Assembly: GCF_004770615.1 (NCBI RefSeq)
Contig: NZ_RQER01000004.1
Location: forward strand, 248,001-312,000
Reading direction: 5' to 3'
Length of the DNA stretch: 64,000 nucleotides
Source: Leptospira langatensis
GTDB taxonomy: Bacteria > Spirochaetota > Leptospiria > Leptospirales > Leptospiraceae
Part shown: one piece after another, positions 54,794 to 63,429 of the stretch
Position numbering within the stretch: the stretch's first letter is position 1
Layout: the number at the start of each line of letters is the position of its first letter
The notes under the pieces: generated by a model
The model's database searches: none
What the model saw: only the letters and a program-made list of their open reading frames with translations
Told to the model about the DNA's origin: nothing
Made by a program: the position numbers and the translations under genes

Positions 54794-57700
54794 CTATAAC
54801 GATTGATCAGTAATCTGACTAGTGTATATTCCATAAAGTATACCTAATATCTCATTAGAGCTTAAGAGTAAAAAATATATTCTATTAACTATAATATTAT
54901 ATCCATATTGATTTGTTCCTCCCAAGGAATCTGCATGAGTTTCTAGATACGGAGCCATATTCCTTTGCAAAGGTCTATCAAGCACCCGCCCAAAGAAATC
55001 CAACCCATTCATACTGTAAAATTCGTCTACATGTCCATATTCATGCTTGATGGTTGCGTTCCATACCATACGGCCAAACCAATCGCCTGGTTTCTTATAC
55101 ATGAAGATCACCGGTCCAGGTGTAAGCGCTCCGCCATTGCCAAGCACAGGAAAATCATGAAGTAAGTTACCCAATCCTGAGTTCTCTACCACCACCGCTC
55201 CATGCTTAAAGCTGTATTGAGGTAAACCCTTACCAGTTGCAAAATTGTATATCGTACCAAATTGAGAATCAAGGAAAAGGATCTGCGCATCCAACAATAA
55301 TGTCGGAATCTTTTGGATCCAACGACCAAGCCATGTTACACCCTTACCTAGCAAACTATGAGACAAATCATGCCCGATCGACTGGAAGCTCGGGCTATTC
55401 CCGTTGTGGAAGTTCTTACCAAGTATATGACCCACGATACGGTTAAACATGTGGATCGCCTGAGATAAGTTCACATGCCCATTCGGGTCTATGCTATTAG
55501 TCGGATTCCCACCCACATACATGTATCTGTTGAGACCATTAATCCCTTGGTTCGCTCTGTCATCTGCTTGGATGAATCTTGCTAAGAAAGGATCATAGTA
55601 TCTGGACTTGTAGTAATATAGCCCTGTGTCCTCATCCAAAATCTGGCCAGTAAACTTGTAACGGAATATATCCGGACCACCCGATTCGGTTACATTCATT
55701 TCCCCATACGGGAGATAACCTACGTAGCTTGTCCCTGACCTTCCAGGACCAGACACTGGGTTTCCGTTACCGTCTGTGAGCATCGACGTAGATCCAAGTC
55801 TATCCGTCTGGTAAAAGAATCCTCCTACTGCTGGTACACCAGATCCATCAATACTATTACTGCTCTTAGATCCAATCGCTGTCGTATTCTCTAAGGCAGA
55901 CGGAATTAGATTCCAAGGCCCTGCATTGCTCGAGTTAAGTCCACTGCAGTCTTGTAGAGCAAAGGTCCCTGTTATAGAAACTAACAGTACTGGCGTAGAA
56001 AATCCTGCGATCCTCATTCGCTGGAGTAACTCGTTGCCTTTAAGTAGATACGGATATGCTAAGTAGAGCAATCCTACAAAGAATAGAATGTATCCAATTC
56101 TGAAAGCAAATGTTGGAATTCGATTCTCAAAGAATGCTGAGTAGGCAAGGAAACGATCCACTGGTGCAGTGAGTCTGTTCTTCCAATAGGTGCTACAATC
56201 CACTGTTAGATTCGTGCATAAATTAAATGGATCGAACCAGTTTCCTATTCCGCCGGCGACTCTTAGTTCATCGCTCTGCGTGATGAGAGTAGGATTTGTA
56301 CGAGTGATTTGGGTGAGTATTTCTCCACCAAGTCCTTTCACATACATGGTATGTTTCGCTGTTTTACTATGATCTTTTACGATTTCATAATAATCGTCTA
56401 TGTTATAGGTTACTAGATTCGTTCTTATATTTTCCGACTTAACTCGGTTCCCTGAATAGTCGTATGTATATCTGAGTCGCTCTCCGTGTTGCGTATGATA
56501 CTCCGTCATCTTGCCGAAACTATCATAGAAAATTGCCTCTCCATCTCGGAACGTCATGTTCCCAGAAGCGTCGTAGGTATAATGGATCGTTTTGCGTCCA
56601 CTTACTACCTTCGTCACTGCGTTTGCATGGGTTGAGTCTCCGTAAGTAAATACTACGTTTCCTTTTTGGAGTAGGTTTCCATTTGGCGTATAGCTATAGT
56701 TCTGTGTTCCAAAACTTCCTTTCGCTGTTAGGAGACGATTATCTAGATCATACGTATACGTATGGCTTCTACTCGCATTCTTAAGGTCCGTTTGTTTTAA
56801 TACATTCCCTGCTGCATCGTAGTCATAGGTTAGAGATTGTAAGGTCGTGCCTTTCTTATTCGTAGCGATCTGCGATGTCGTTTGGAATGTGGACAGATCT
56901 ATCTTTACATCTGTGACGATTCCGTTTCCGGCGGTCTTTCGGAACACTGGGCTTCCATCTGTAAACAACGGTCCTGTGTATTCTACTACACTCACTCCCT
57001 TGCTCTTTCCATCCGCGCTATCTATTGTTACTTTCTCTAGATTGCCGTTCAGTGAATAGCTCTGGTGAATTTTCGATCCTTCCGGGTAGGTAATCGTAGT
57101 CGCCCTACCCAATGAATCGTAATCGATCTTCGTGATCAGATGATATCCATCGATAGCCTTCGTTTGATGGATCGGTTTGCCTTGTGCTCCATATTGTAGC
57201 TCTGTCGTTCCAGACCCATCTGCGACCTTCGTCATCCTTCCGATTCCGTTAGGTGCACTTGTGTCGTCATACGTGTAACTGATTGGAGTTTCACCTCCAT
57301 TCGTTCTGGTACTCTTGATCCTTCCGATCGAGTCGTAAATGAAGCTTAGAGATTTATTTCTTGCGTCGGTTTGTTTCGTCACTCTTCCCAATATGTCATA
57401 TGTATAACTGACTGCTCCAGAATTCGGATCGGAGACGCTGGTCCTTCTCCCTGCTAGATCATACACAAACTTCGTAGATAATCCGGCAGGGTCCGTGATC
57501 TGAGACGGCTGTCCGTTCGGCGAATAGGTTGTCGCAATCGTTTTACCGTTCTCGGTAGTGGAAATGATCTGGCCCAATTCATTCTTGGTTTGGCTAAACG
57601 ATTTCGTAATATTGTCAGGATACGTAACGGATTTGGAAACAGAAAGTCCCAAGTAAGAAATACTCGTAACCGTCGGACCTTTGGCATCCGTATATGTATT

Positions 57701-60700
57701 CCCACTCGAGCGAAGGTCCGGATCCTCGTATTTGTATTCCGTCCAGAAAGGAGAAGTTGTCGTAAAATACGGATTCGATTTCTTCACGAGCAAACCGGTC
57801 CGATAATCATATACCGAATCTGTGATCAAAGACACTCCACTTGCCGCTGTATCCGATACACTACGCAGAACATTCTCAAATGGATCCGAATATTCTGTAA
57901 CTGTAGTTTGGATCCCGCTCGTTGTATCCCGGATCGTTTTGGTGACCGATTGGTTCTGAGAAAGATCGGATAGATTGAATCTGGCCGGATTATCATACTC
58001 GTACGATTCGTTCCAGTCTGAATTTCCTCGATACGTCACCTTCGACAATCTTCCAAATCCATCATAGGACTTTGAAGAAATCACTCCGTTCGGATCTGTA
58101 TGCGAGATCTCTAATCCCAAGCTAAGATCGTAGTTAAACTTTTCCGTATGCCCTAAAGCATTCTTCTTCTGGATCGGAAATACATGGATCGTAGGATCAT
58201 ACACGATCTGAGACACATTTCCCAGAGCATCCGTTGTCGATACAGGATTTCCAAATGGATCATATGTATAACTAGTATTTTGTTCTACTCCGCTTCCAGA
58301 AAACAAAGTGATCGAAGTCACGGTATCTCCATTATATGCAGCCTTTCTGTCCATTACCAAAGCTCCATCCACAGACTTTTTTAATTGGATCGGTCTTCCA
58401 ATCCTCCAATTTGTAGTATCATGAAGTAAGGAAATATCGTTAGAAGTAATATGCGTACCCGCAATATCCGTTTGGTTCTTAGGAAAACCGAAAGAATCCA
58501 GAGTATAACTCGTGTTAGTTGCCAGATCCAAAGAGCCGTTATGATACGAACTCTGGGACACTTGGGTCGCCATGGCGATCTCCGTCCCGAAAGGATTCGG
58601 GAATTGGAATCCGCTATAGATCGTCTGAGCGATCAAATTCCCCGAAACATTAAAATTACTAACAGTCATCGGAGTGTCTGCCAAACGATACTCGCTTTGG
58701 TTGAATTCGCTCAGCTTATAGAAACCTGTGCCTTGGTCCGTTTCCTTGACGCTGGCAAAACCGAGACTTCGCATAATATCTCTTTGGCCCAGATAGAATC
58801 TCGCATTCTTATATTCGAAATTCTGACCGATGACTACACCCGAACCCACATTTGTAGAAATGTTCGTAACCAATTGACCAGGAGAAGTATCCGGCACATT
58901 CGGATAATTACCGCTGCCTACAAGGATCGCACCCGAATGCAGATGTTTGGAAGAATAACTAACGTTCTCGGATTGGACCCCGTTCGTTACGGCGACCAGA
59001 TCGTCTTCATCCGAGGATTTTGCATTCGCATTTCGAACGATCACATGGCCTTGCGTCTTATCCTGCCAAAGCTTGATCAAAAGAGCGTCCTTGGAACCGT
59101 CCCCATTCACGTCTTGGATAATAAACTGACCCTGGTCCGCCCGATACACACCATTCGTGGTTTGCTCGTTCAGAGTAAATTGCCCGAACCCGAAAGCGGA
59201 ATTATAGGAAAGAGCACCCGCTCCGTTCGAAATATACGTTTCTACTCCCTGAGTTTCCTTATTATACAGGACCAGATCGTCCAACCCGTCCGAATTCACA
59301 TCGGAAAAACTAAATTGGATCGCCTTCGTTCCGTCGTCCGCATTTAAATCGCTGGCAACCTGAGCCGCAAAGCCTTTGCTGGAATTTAAAGAAACCTTAA
59401 TCTGATTTCCCACCACCGTCACAAAATCAGGAAGATTATCCGAGTTTACATCCCCGAAAAAACTTCTCAAACGATCCGCGCTCGTACCAAGATCGTTCGG
59501 AACGGTAGTCGCAGTCTTGGAACTCAGATCGAATGTGGTTACATCCAATCTATAGCGGATCGTCCCGTTCGCACTTGCATTCAGGTCGTTCAATTGATTC
59601 TGTAGATCCGTTTGCGTAGAAGTAACAGGACCGATTGTACCCGCATACACAAGTTGCAGATCGTCTGACAAAGTGTTGGGAACCGGGATTGGAGTCCCGA
59701 CAAGAGCCGCCTGCAATAGAGTGATATCGATATAATTCGGATCTGAATTCAAACAAGCTACATTCTCTCCGTTGCTATTCGGAACGAGAACGATATCATC
59801 CATCGAATAATTCCCAATGCCTAAACTAGAAAGATAAAAACCGCATCCTCTCAAATAATAGTCCGTAAGAGAATTAAAGTCGGAGCTGGAAACACTGGAT
59901 GCGCCCAGAGTGATAACAGTATTTAAGATATCACTTTCCGTATTGTATTCATTCGTGATCGAATCGGCCTGCGCGTTTGCAGCTTGGAGTTGTGCGTTGA
60001 TCTGGGTGTACTGAGGATTTTCGCTGTACTGTACCAATCTTACATACTCTGCCTTCCCGTCCGAATCCATGTCCATGAATTCGTTGATGAAATAATTCGA
60101 AGTACCTGCAATTTGGATCGCATTCGCAAAGCTACCCTTTTGGTTTAAGTAAATATTGAAATTCGAACCGTCATAATGAATGAAATCCGCAAGACCGTCT
60201 GAGTTCATATCTGCAAACCAATCCGCAGGAGCCTTATCTGCCGCCATTCTCTTAGGGTTCGTACTGGAATGTTCGAAAAAGTAAGAATAAGGAGCAAACG
60301 ACTTCATATTCCGATTCGCCGCCGGGATCACAACATTAGAGAAACTGGAAGGACTACTAAAGGAGTTCGCTTGGGAATAAATAACGTTCAGTTTACCGCC
60401 GTTCTCGAAAGCAAAATCAGTTCTCCCATCTCCGTCCAAGTCCGCCGCTTGGAAAAAAGTATTATAATGCAAAGGAAGGATCGGGCTCAAGAAACTCGCA
60501 TTCGGATCGATGCCGCCGTTTTGGACTGTCCAGGCGCGCAAGCGGATCGAATTATTCGTTTCGGAACCGACCACACTCGCAAAGTCCAGGATCCCATTTC
60601 CATCCAGATCCATAGGGGTCCAATACGTAAGCCCCGAATCGATACCGGATGCGCAATACGTAGGACCGCCCCAATTATTATAATCCAAGCAAAGAGAAGC

Positions 60701-61924
60701 CAAGTAATTAAAGAACCCTACGTTACCGCTCCAACAAGGAGCGTAAGCCGCACAAAGACAAGCAGAAGGACCGCTATTGCAACTTTCCCTGTCTGGCACA
60801 GGAATATGCATCGCATATTGGAGATAGTCTGCGAGCCTCTTATCCGTGGCAGTAGGTTGAGTCGGTAGAGGATTCCCGAAAAGAAGATTTGCATACAGCA
60901 AAAGGCCGCTCGGAACAAATAGATTCACATTCGAGACAGTAGAGTTCAAGTTCGTATCCGCAGGAGGTTGCAAAAGGAAACCATCACTGCCGTACGTAAA
61001 TTCAAGATCCGCATAACTTTCGGAGCCGAACGCATTCGATTCTTTTCTCTTAACGGAGCTAAGAACGGATCTCCCGGTAGTAGCTCCGATAGAATAATCA
61101 AAATCATATTCTCGGATCAAGGACCCGTCAGCATAGATCTGGATCGCATCCAAACGTTTCGTGGTTTTAACTAAGGAACCGCTAGAGTAACTTGGGAACG
61201 AATCCGGTCTGGAATCTGAATATTCAAATTTAATACTGCGATTTTGGTAGGTGATCTCGTTCGGATAATATTCTCCGTTAGAACTATCTTCAATATACGT
61301 AATATTATAACCGTTACCGAAAGGATCGCGGACCTGGCTCAAAGCCCAAGCGCGAATCGACCCGCTTCTTCCTATCGCTTCGATCCTAGAATCGCTCGTA
61401 GAACCGTAACTATACGTCACCCCATCCTTATCGGTCGCCGTCCAAGAACAAGGGCCGCTCCCGCAAACACTATTAGGAATGAATTGAGCCCAAGATTCCT
61501 TGCGACTATGAAAATTGGACTGGTTCCCGGAGACATCTACCAGAGCTCCTACCTGATCGGAAAGAAAACGATCCTTTCCGTCATAATTGATCCCAAAATT
61601 CTGATCTCTAGAAATAGAAAAGATTCCCTGCAAATCCCAACCCACTCCAAGGATCCCATTCTCACCGCCCGAATTATAAGAAAGTGATAAGGCGGGGACT
61701 ATCCCTTTAGTGCCCGGAGGAAGAATGATCTCAATCGAAGAAGACAAGGCTCCGTTAGGCAACGCAGCAAGTTTAGGAAGAGGTTGGGGAACCAAAGTAC
61801 CCGTAAGGCTTTGGATTAGGGATCGGATCGAAAAACCGCTGAACAATACGAGCACGAGTAACGGAAAACAAAATAGAAGAACAATTTTTCTTAGGGTCCG
61901 ATTCATAAATACCAAGTAGAACAT
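54794..61924 (-). CDS. SpvB/VCBS/Rhs protein with C-terminal HEYGH domain
   Basis: The 2376-residue protein has a membrane/signal segment near residues 10-30, an SpvB-type domain (residues 45-330: IEIILPPGTKGIVPALSLSY, GILGVGWDLQG), at least six FG-GAP/VCBS calcium-type motifs between about 440 and 950 (DLDGNGILDF, DLDGDGRTDF, DVNGDGSKDA), then RHS/YD repeats to about 1870. Unusually, two hydrophobic stretches follow (IGYILFFVGLLYLAYPYLL and TPVLLVSITGTFALQDC, about 1941-1985) before the Rhs core (YYYKSRYYDPFLARFIQADD) and the SIDPNGH end. The C-terminal 200 residues are variable and carry HEYGHVDEFYSMNG at about 2294 and YLETHADS, a plausible zinc-peptidase site. The ATG at 61906 (MNRTLRK) is a likely alternative start. 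Role as an envelope-linked or exported polymorphic toxin is inferred. Confidence 0.82.
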   Translation of the reverse strand: MFYLVFMNRTLRKIVLLFCFPLLVLVLFSGFSIRSLIQSLTGTLVPQPLPKLAALPNGALSSSIEIILPPGTKGIVPALSLSYNSGGENGILGVGWDLQGIFSISRDQNFGINYDGKDRFLSDQVGALVDVSGNQSNFHSRKESWAQFIPNSVCGSGPCSWTATDKDGVTYSYGSTSDSRIEAIGRSGSIRAWALSQVRDPFGNGYNITYIEDSSNGEYYPNEITYQNRSIKFEYSDSRPDSFPSYSSGSLVKTTKRLDAIQIYADGSLIREYDFDYSIGATTGRSVLSSVKRKESNAFGSESYADLEFTYGSDGFLLQPPADTNLNSTVSNVNLFVPSGLLLYANLLFGNPLPTQPTATDKRLADYLQYAMHIPVPDRESCNSGPSACLCAAYAPCWSGNVGFFNYLASLCLDYNNWGGPTYCASGIDSGLTYWTPMDLDGNGILDFASVVGSETNNSIRLRAWTVQNGGIDPNASFLSPILPLHYNTFFQAADLDGDGRTDFAFENGGKLNVIYSQANSFSSPSSFSNVVIPAANRNMKSFAPYSYFFEHSSTNPKRMAADKAPADWFADMNSDGLADFIHYDGSNFNIYLNQKGSFANAIQIAGTSNYFINEFMDMDSDGKAEYVRLVQYSENPQYTQINAQLQAANAQADSITNEYNTESDILNTVITLGASSVSSSDFNSLTDYYLRGCGFYLSSLGIGNYSMDDIVLVPNSNGENVACLNSDPNYIDITLLQAALVGTPIPVPNTLSDDLQLVYAGTIGPVTSTQTDLQNQLNDLNASANGTIRYRLDVTTFDLSSKTATTVPNDLGTSADRLRSFFGDVNSDNLPDFVTVVGNQIKVSLNSSKGFAAQVASDLNADDGTKAIQFSFSDVNSDGLDDLVLYNKETQGVETYISNGAGALSYNSAFGFGQFTLNEQTTNGVYRADQGQFIIQDVNGDGSKDALLIKLWQDKTQGHVIVRNANAKSSDEDDLVAVTNGVQSENVSYSSKHLHSGAILVGSGNYPNVPDTSPGQLVTNISTNVGSGVVIGQNFEYKNARFYLGQRDIMRSLGFASVKETDQGTGFYKLSEFNQSEYRLADTPMTVSNFNVSGNLIAQTIYSGFQFPNPFGTEIAMATQVSQSSYHNGSLDLATNTSYTLDSFGFPKNQTDIAGTHITSNDISLLHDTTNWRIGRPIQLKKSVDGALVMDRKAAYNGDTVTSITLFSGSGVEQNTSYTYDPFGNPVSTTDALGNVSQIVYDPTIHVFPIQKKNALGHTEKFNYDLSLGLEISHTDPNGVISSKSYDGFGRLSKVTYRGNSDWNESYEYDNPARFNLSDLSQNQSVTKTIRDTTSGIQTTVTEYSDPFENVLRSVSDTAASGVSLITDSVYDYRTGLLVKKSNPYFTTTSPFWTEYKYEDPDLRSSGNTYTDAKGPTVTSISYLGLSVSKSVTYPDNITKSFSQTKNELGQIISTTENGKTIATTYSPNGQPSQITDPAGLSTKFVYDLAGRRTSVSDPNSGAVSYTYDILGRVTKQTDARNKSLSFIYDSIGRIKSTRTNGGETPISYTYDDTSAPNGIGRMTKVADGSGTTELQYGAQGKPIHQTKAIDGYHLITKIDYDSLGRATTITYPEGSKIHQSYSLNGNLEKVTIDSADGKSKGVSVVEYTGPLFTDGSPVFRKTAGNGIVTDVKIDLSTFQTTSQIATNKKGTTLQSLTYDYDAAGNVLKQTDLKNASRSHTYTYDLDNRLLTAKGSFGTQNYSYTPNGNLLQKGNVVFTYGDSTHANAVTKVVSGRKTIHYTYDASGNMTFRDGEAIFYDSFGKMTEYHTQHGERLRYTYDYSGNRVKSENIRTNLVTYNIDDYYEIVKDHSKTAKHTMYVKGLGGEILTQITRTNPTLITQSDELRVAGGIGNWFDPFNLCTNLTVDCSTYWKNRLTAPVDRFLAYSAFFENRIPTFAFRIGYILFFVGLLYLAYPYLLKGNELLQRMRIAGFSTPVLLVSITGTFALQDCSGLNSSNAGPWNLIPSALENTTAIGSKSSNSIDGSGVPAVGGFFYQTDRLGSTSMLTDGNGNPVSGPGRSGTSYVGYLPYGEMNVTESGGPDIFRYKFTGQILDEDTGLYYYKSRYYDPFLARFIQADDRANQGINGLNRYMYVGGNPTNSIDPNGHVNLSQAIHMFNRIVGHILGKNFHNGNSPSFQSIGHDLSHSLLGKGVTWLGRWIQKIPTLLLDAQILFLDSQFGTIYNFATGKGLPQYSFKHGAVVVENSGLGNLLHDFPVLGNGGALTPGPVIFMYKKPGDWFGRMVWNATIKHEYGHVDEFYSMNGLDFFGRVLDRPLQRNMAPYLETHADSLGGTNQYGYNIIVNRIYFLLLSSNEILGILYGIYTSQITDQSL
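55362..55920 (-). repeat. Rhs core segment of the main gene, duplicated in the cassettes
   Basis: This part of the main rhs gene is the source of, or partner to, the near-identical segments at 52120-52698 and 53780-54262. The match ends on the upstream side at GGCCCTGCATTGCT, where the displaced copies switch to the GC-rich repeat. Confidence 0.8.
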
Positions 61925-61931
61925 TCCTAAA

Positions 61932-61994
61932 CGGCAATCCAGAATGTGAACGATTGCGCATCAATTCACGGATTGCCGAGTTATTTGTACTCGG
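61932..61994 (-). promoter_or_regulatory. Two overlapping inverted repeats in the rhs leader
   Basis: CCGAGT (61976-61981) pairs with ACTCGG (61989-61994), and CGGCAATCC (61932-61940) pairs with GGATTGCCG (61970-61978), with an inner GTGAA/TTCAC. The two stems share bases 61976-61978, so they exclude each other. They lie just upstream of the rhs start and could be alternative leader structures that control expression. Confidence 0.45.
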
Positions 61995-62212
61995 AATATG
62001 CCGAAATATATAAAAGTAAGTCAATGGAATTTAGAAAAGATCAGAAAAAAGTCTGAATGGATTGGAAAAATTTATAGGATTTATTAATAGAAATGAAATC
62101 TTCTCTAACGCAGAATATTAAACGAACGTTCGCCAAAAGGAGCCTTGCTTAGAATCATTTAAAGACAGAAAGGATTATAGCACATTTCCTAACGAAAGTT
62201 GGACATCCCAAC

Positions 62213-62443
62213 CTATCTCACTCCCTGGCCGCTTCTCTCCACCAAGCTATCCAACTTGATCAGACCGGAAACCATATCCTTCATCGCCGAACGAAAGATC
62301 TTTCTTTGTTCAAGATCCACGTTATGCCCAGCGACATCTGCTTTCATAGATTCTAAGGTATCGCTTACCAAGGCCAAGATACCGTAGATAGGTTCTTCTT
62401 TATTTGTAGAATCGATGATGAACTCTATATTTGATTTATACAT
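62213..62443 (-). CDS. Small hypothetical protein
   Basis: The 76-residue protein is acidic and helical (EFIIDSTNKEEPIYGILALVSDTLESMK, then EQRKIFRSAMKDMVSGLIKLDSLV). AAGGAAACGAAA before the ATG is a good ribosome site. No signal peptide, no family recognised. A hairpin (TCCGAAAT at 62466-62473 and ATTTCGGA at 62489-62496) sits between it and eutC, so it may be a separate unit. Confidence 0.55.
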   Translation of the reverse strand: MYKSNIEFIIDSTNKEEPIYGILALVSDTLESMKADVAGHNVDLEQRKIFRSAMKDMVSGLIKLDSLVERSGQGVR

Positions 62444-62652
62444 TTTCGTTTCCTTTTTTCCGCCTTCCGAAATAGTTTTATGAAAAACATTTCGGATCTA
62501 TTTATCATAAAAAACTTATTCCTTTGGGGAGAGTGGTTCAAGTCGAATTTGCCAATTTGAACCGCCTTTTAAAGATTTTTCCGAATCTTCTTATTGTATA
62601 TCCCGATGACCTTGCTTTTGCTCCAGGTGTTCGAAATAGAATATTGAAGATA

Positions 62653-63429
62653 TCAATCGATTTGAATCTCCGATGTATTCGGATTTTCTAAAAAGTCCGG
62701 GCTCATCTCATCCTTTAAATCCACTCCAGATATCCCTCTTCTAAGCGATTCGGAAAGCAGATAGATCGTCTTTTCTGCGGCCCTTCGGAAAACCAGACCA
62801 TCCGGTCTTATATTCGAGATGCAATTCCTGCTCTCATCCGTCTTACCCGTTTTCGGATCGAAGGTAAGGTACATTCCCAAGCTATCTGCAGAAGTCAATC
62901 CTGGCCTTTCTCCTATCAACATGACAGTAGCCCTCGCTCCCAAGGGCTCCCCTATCTCATCGCCGATCGCAACTCTTCCTAATTTTGCCAATACAAAAGG
63001 GCCCATTCTGAATTTCTTATATACTAATAACGGAAGAAGGACTGCAAGAAAGGGAATTAAATTCGAATCCAATGCCTTAGCAGAAAGACCGTCAGCGGCA
63101 ACGATCACTAGATCGTATTCTCCCCGTAGCGCTTGTAGCTTTCTGAGAGAAGGCTCCGATAACCTTCGTCCTAGATCCGGTCGAAGCAGATACTCCTCCC
63201 GATTGCGAGCGAGACTTTCTACCGTAACTGCTTCCATATTCAGATCCTTTCCGAAGCGCCCCAGTTCGACTTGTAATTTCGGAAAGTCGGGCTCGACTAA
63301 GACTGCATCCCTTGCTCTTGCATGATCCAATCTGAATTTCAAAAGTTCTTTTGTAGGAAGGGATCCTCCCGATCTTCCTAATCCAATTCTAGCAGAAGTG
63401 AGCGCCTTCCATTCTTCCCATGAGATCAT
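62653..63429 (-). CDS. eutC: Ethanolamine ammonia-lyase, small subunit
   Basis: The 258-residue protein has the EutC pattern: TSARIGLGRSGGSLPTKELLKFRLDHARARDAVL at residues 12-45, the YDLVIVAADGLSAKALDSNLIPFL strand-helix near residue 115 that binds cobalamin, GDEIGEPLGARATVMLIGERPGL, and CISNIRPDGL near the end. With EutB it forms the B12-dependent enzyme that splits ethanolamine into acetaldehyde and ammonia. It overlaps eutB by 4 bases. Confidence 0.93.
   Translation of the reverse strand: MISWEEWKALTSARIGLGRSGGSLPTKELLKFRLDHARARDAVLVEPDFPKLQVELGRFGKDLNMEAVTVESLARNREEYLLRPDLGRRLSEPSLRKLQALRGEYDLVIVAADGLSAKALDSNLIPFLAVLLPLLVYKKFRMGPFVLAKLGRVAIGDEIGEPLGARATVMLIGERPGLTSADSLGMYLTFDPKTGKTDESRNCISNIRPDGLVFRRAAEKTIYLLSESLRRGISGVDLKDEMSPDFLENPNTSEIQID

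Noticed and set aside
58451..59347. A 298-codon open frame on the plus strand opposite the rhs gene
   Set aside because: It lies fully antisense to a protein with clear VCBS/FG-GAP motifs; its product is Ile/Arg-rich with no domain, as expected from the complement of a biased coding frame.
60269..60868. A 199-codon plus-strand open frame opposite the rhs gene
   Set aside because: Same reasoning: antisense shadow of the SpvB/VCBS part, no ribosome site or family motif.
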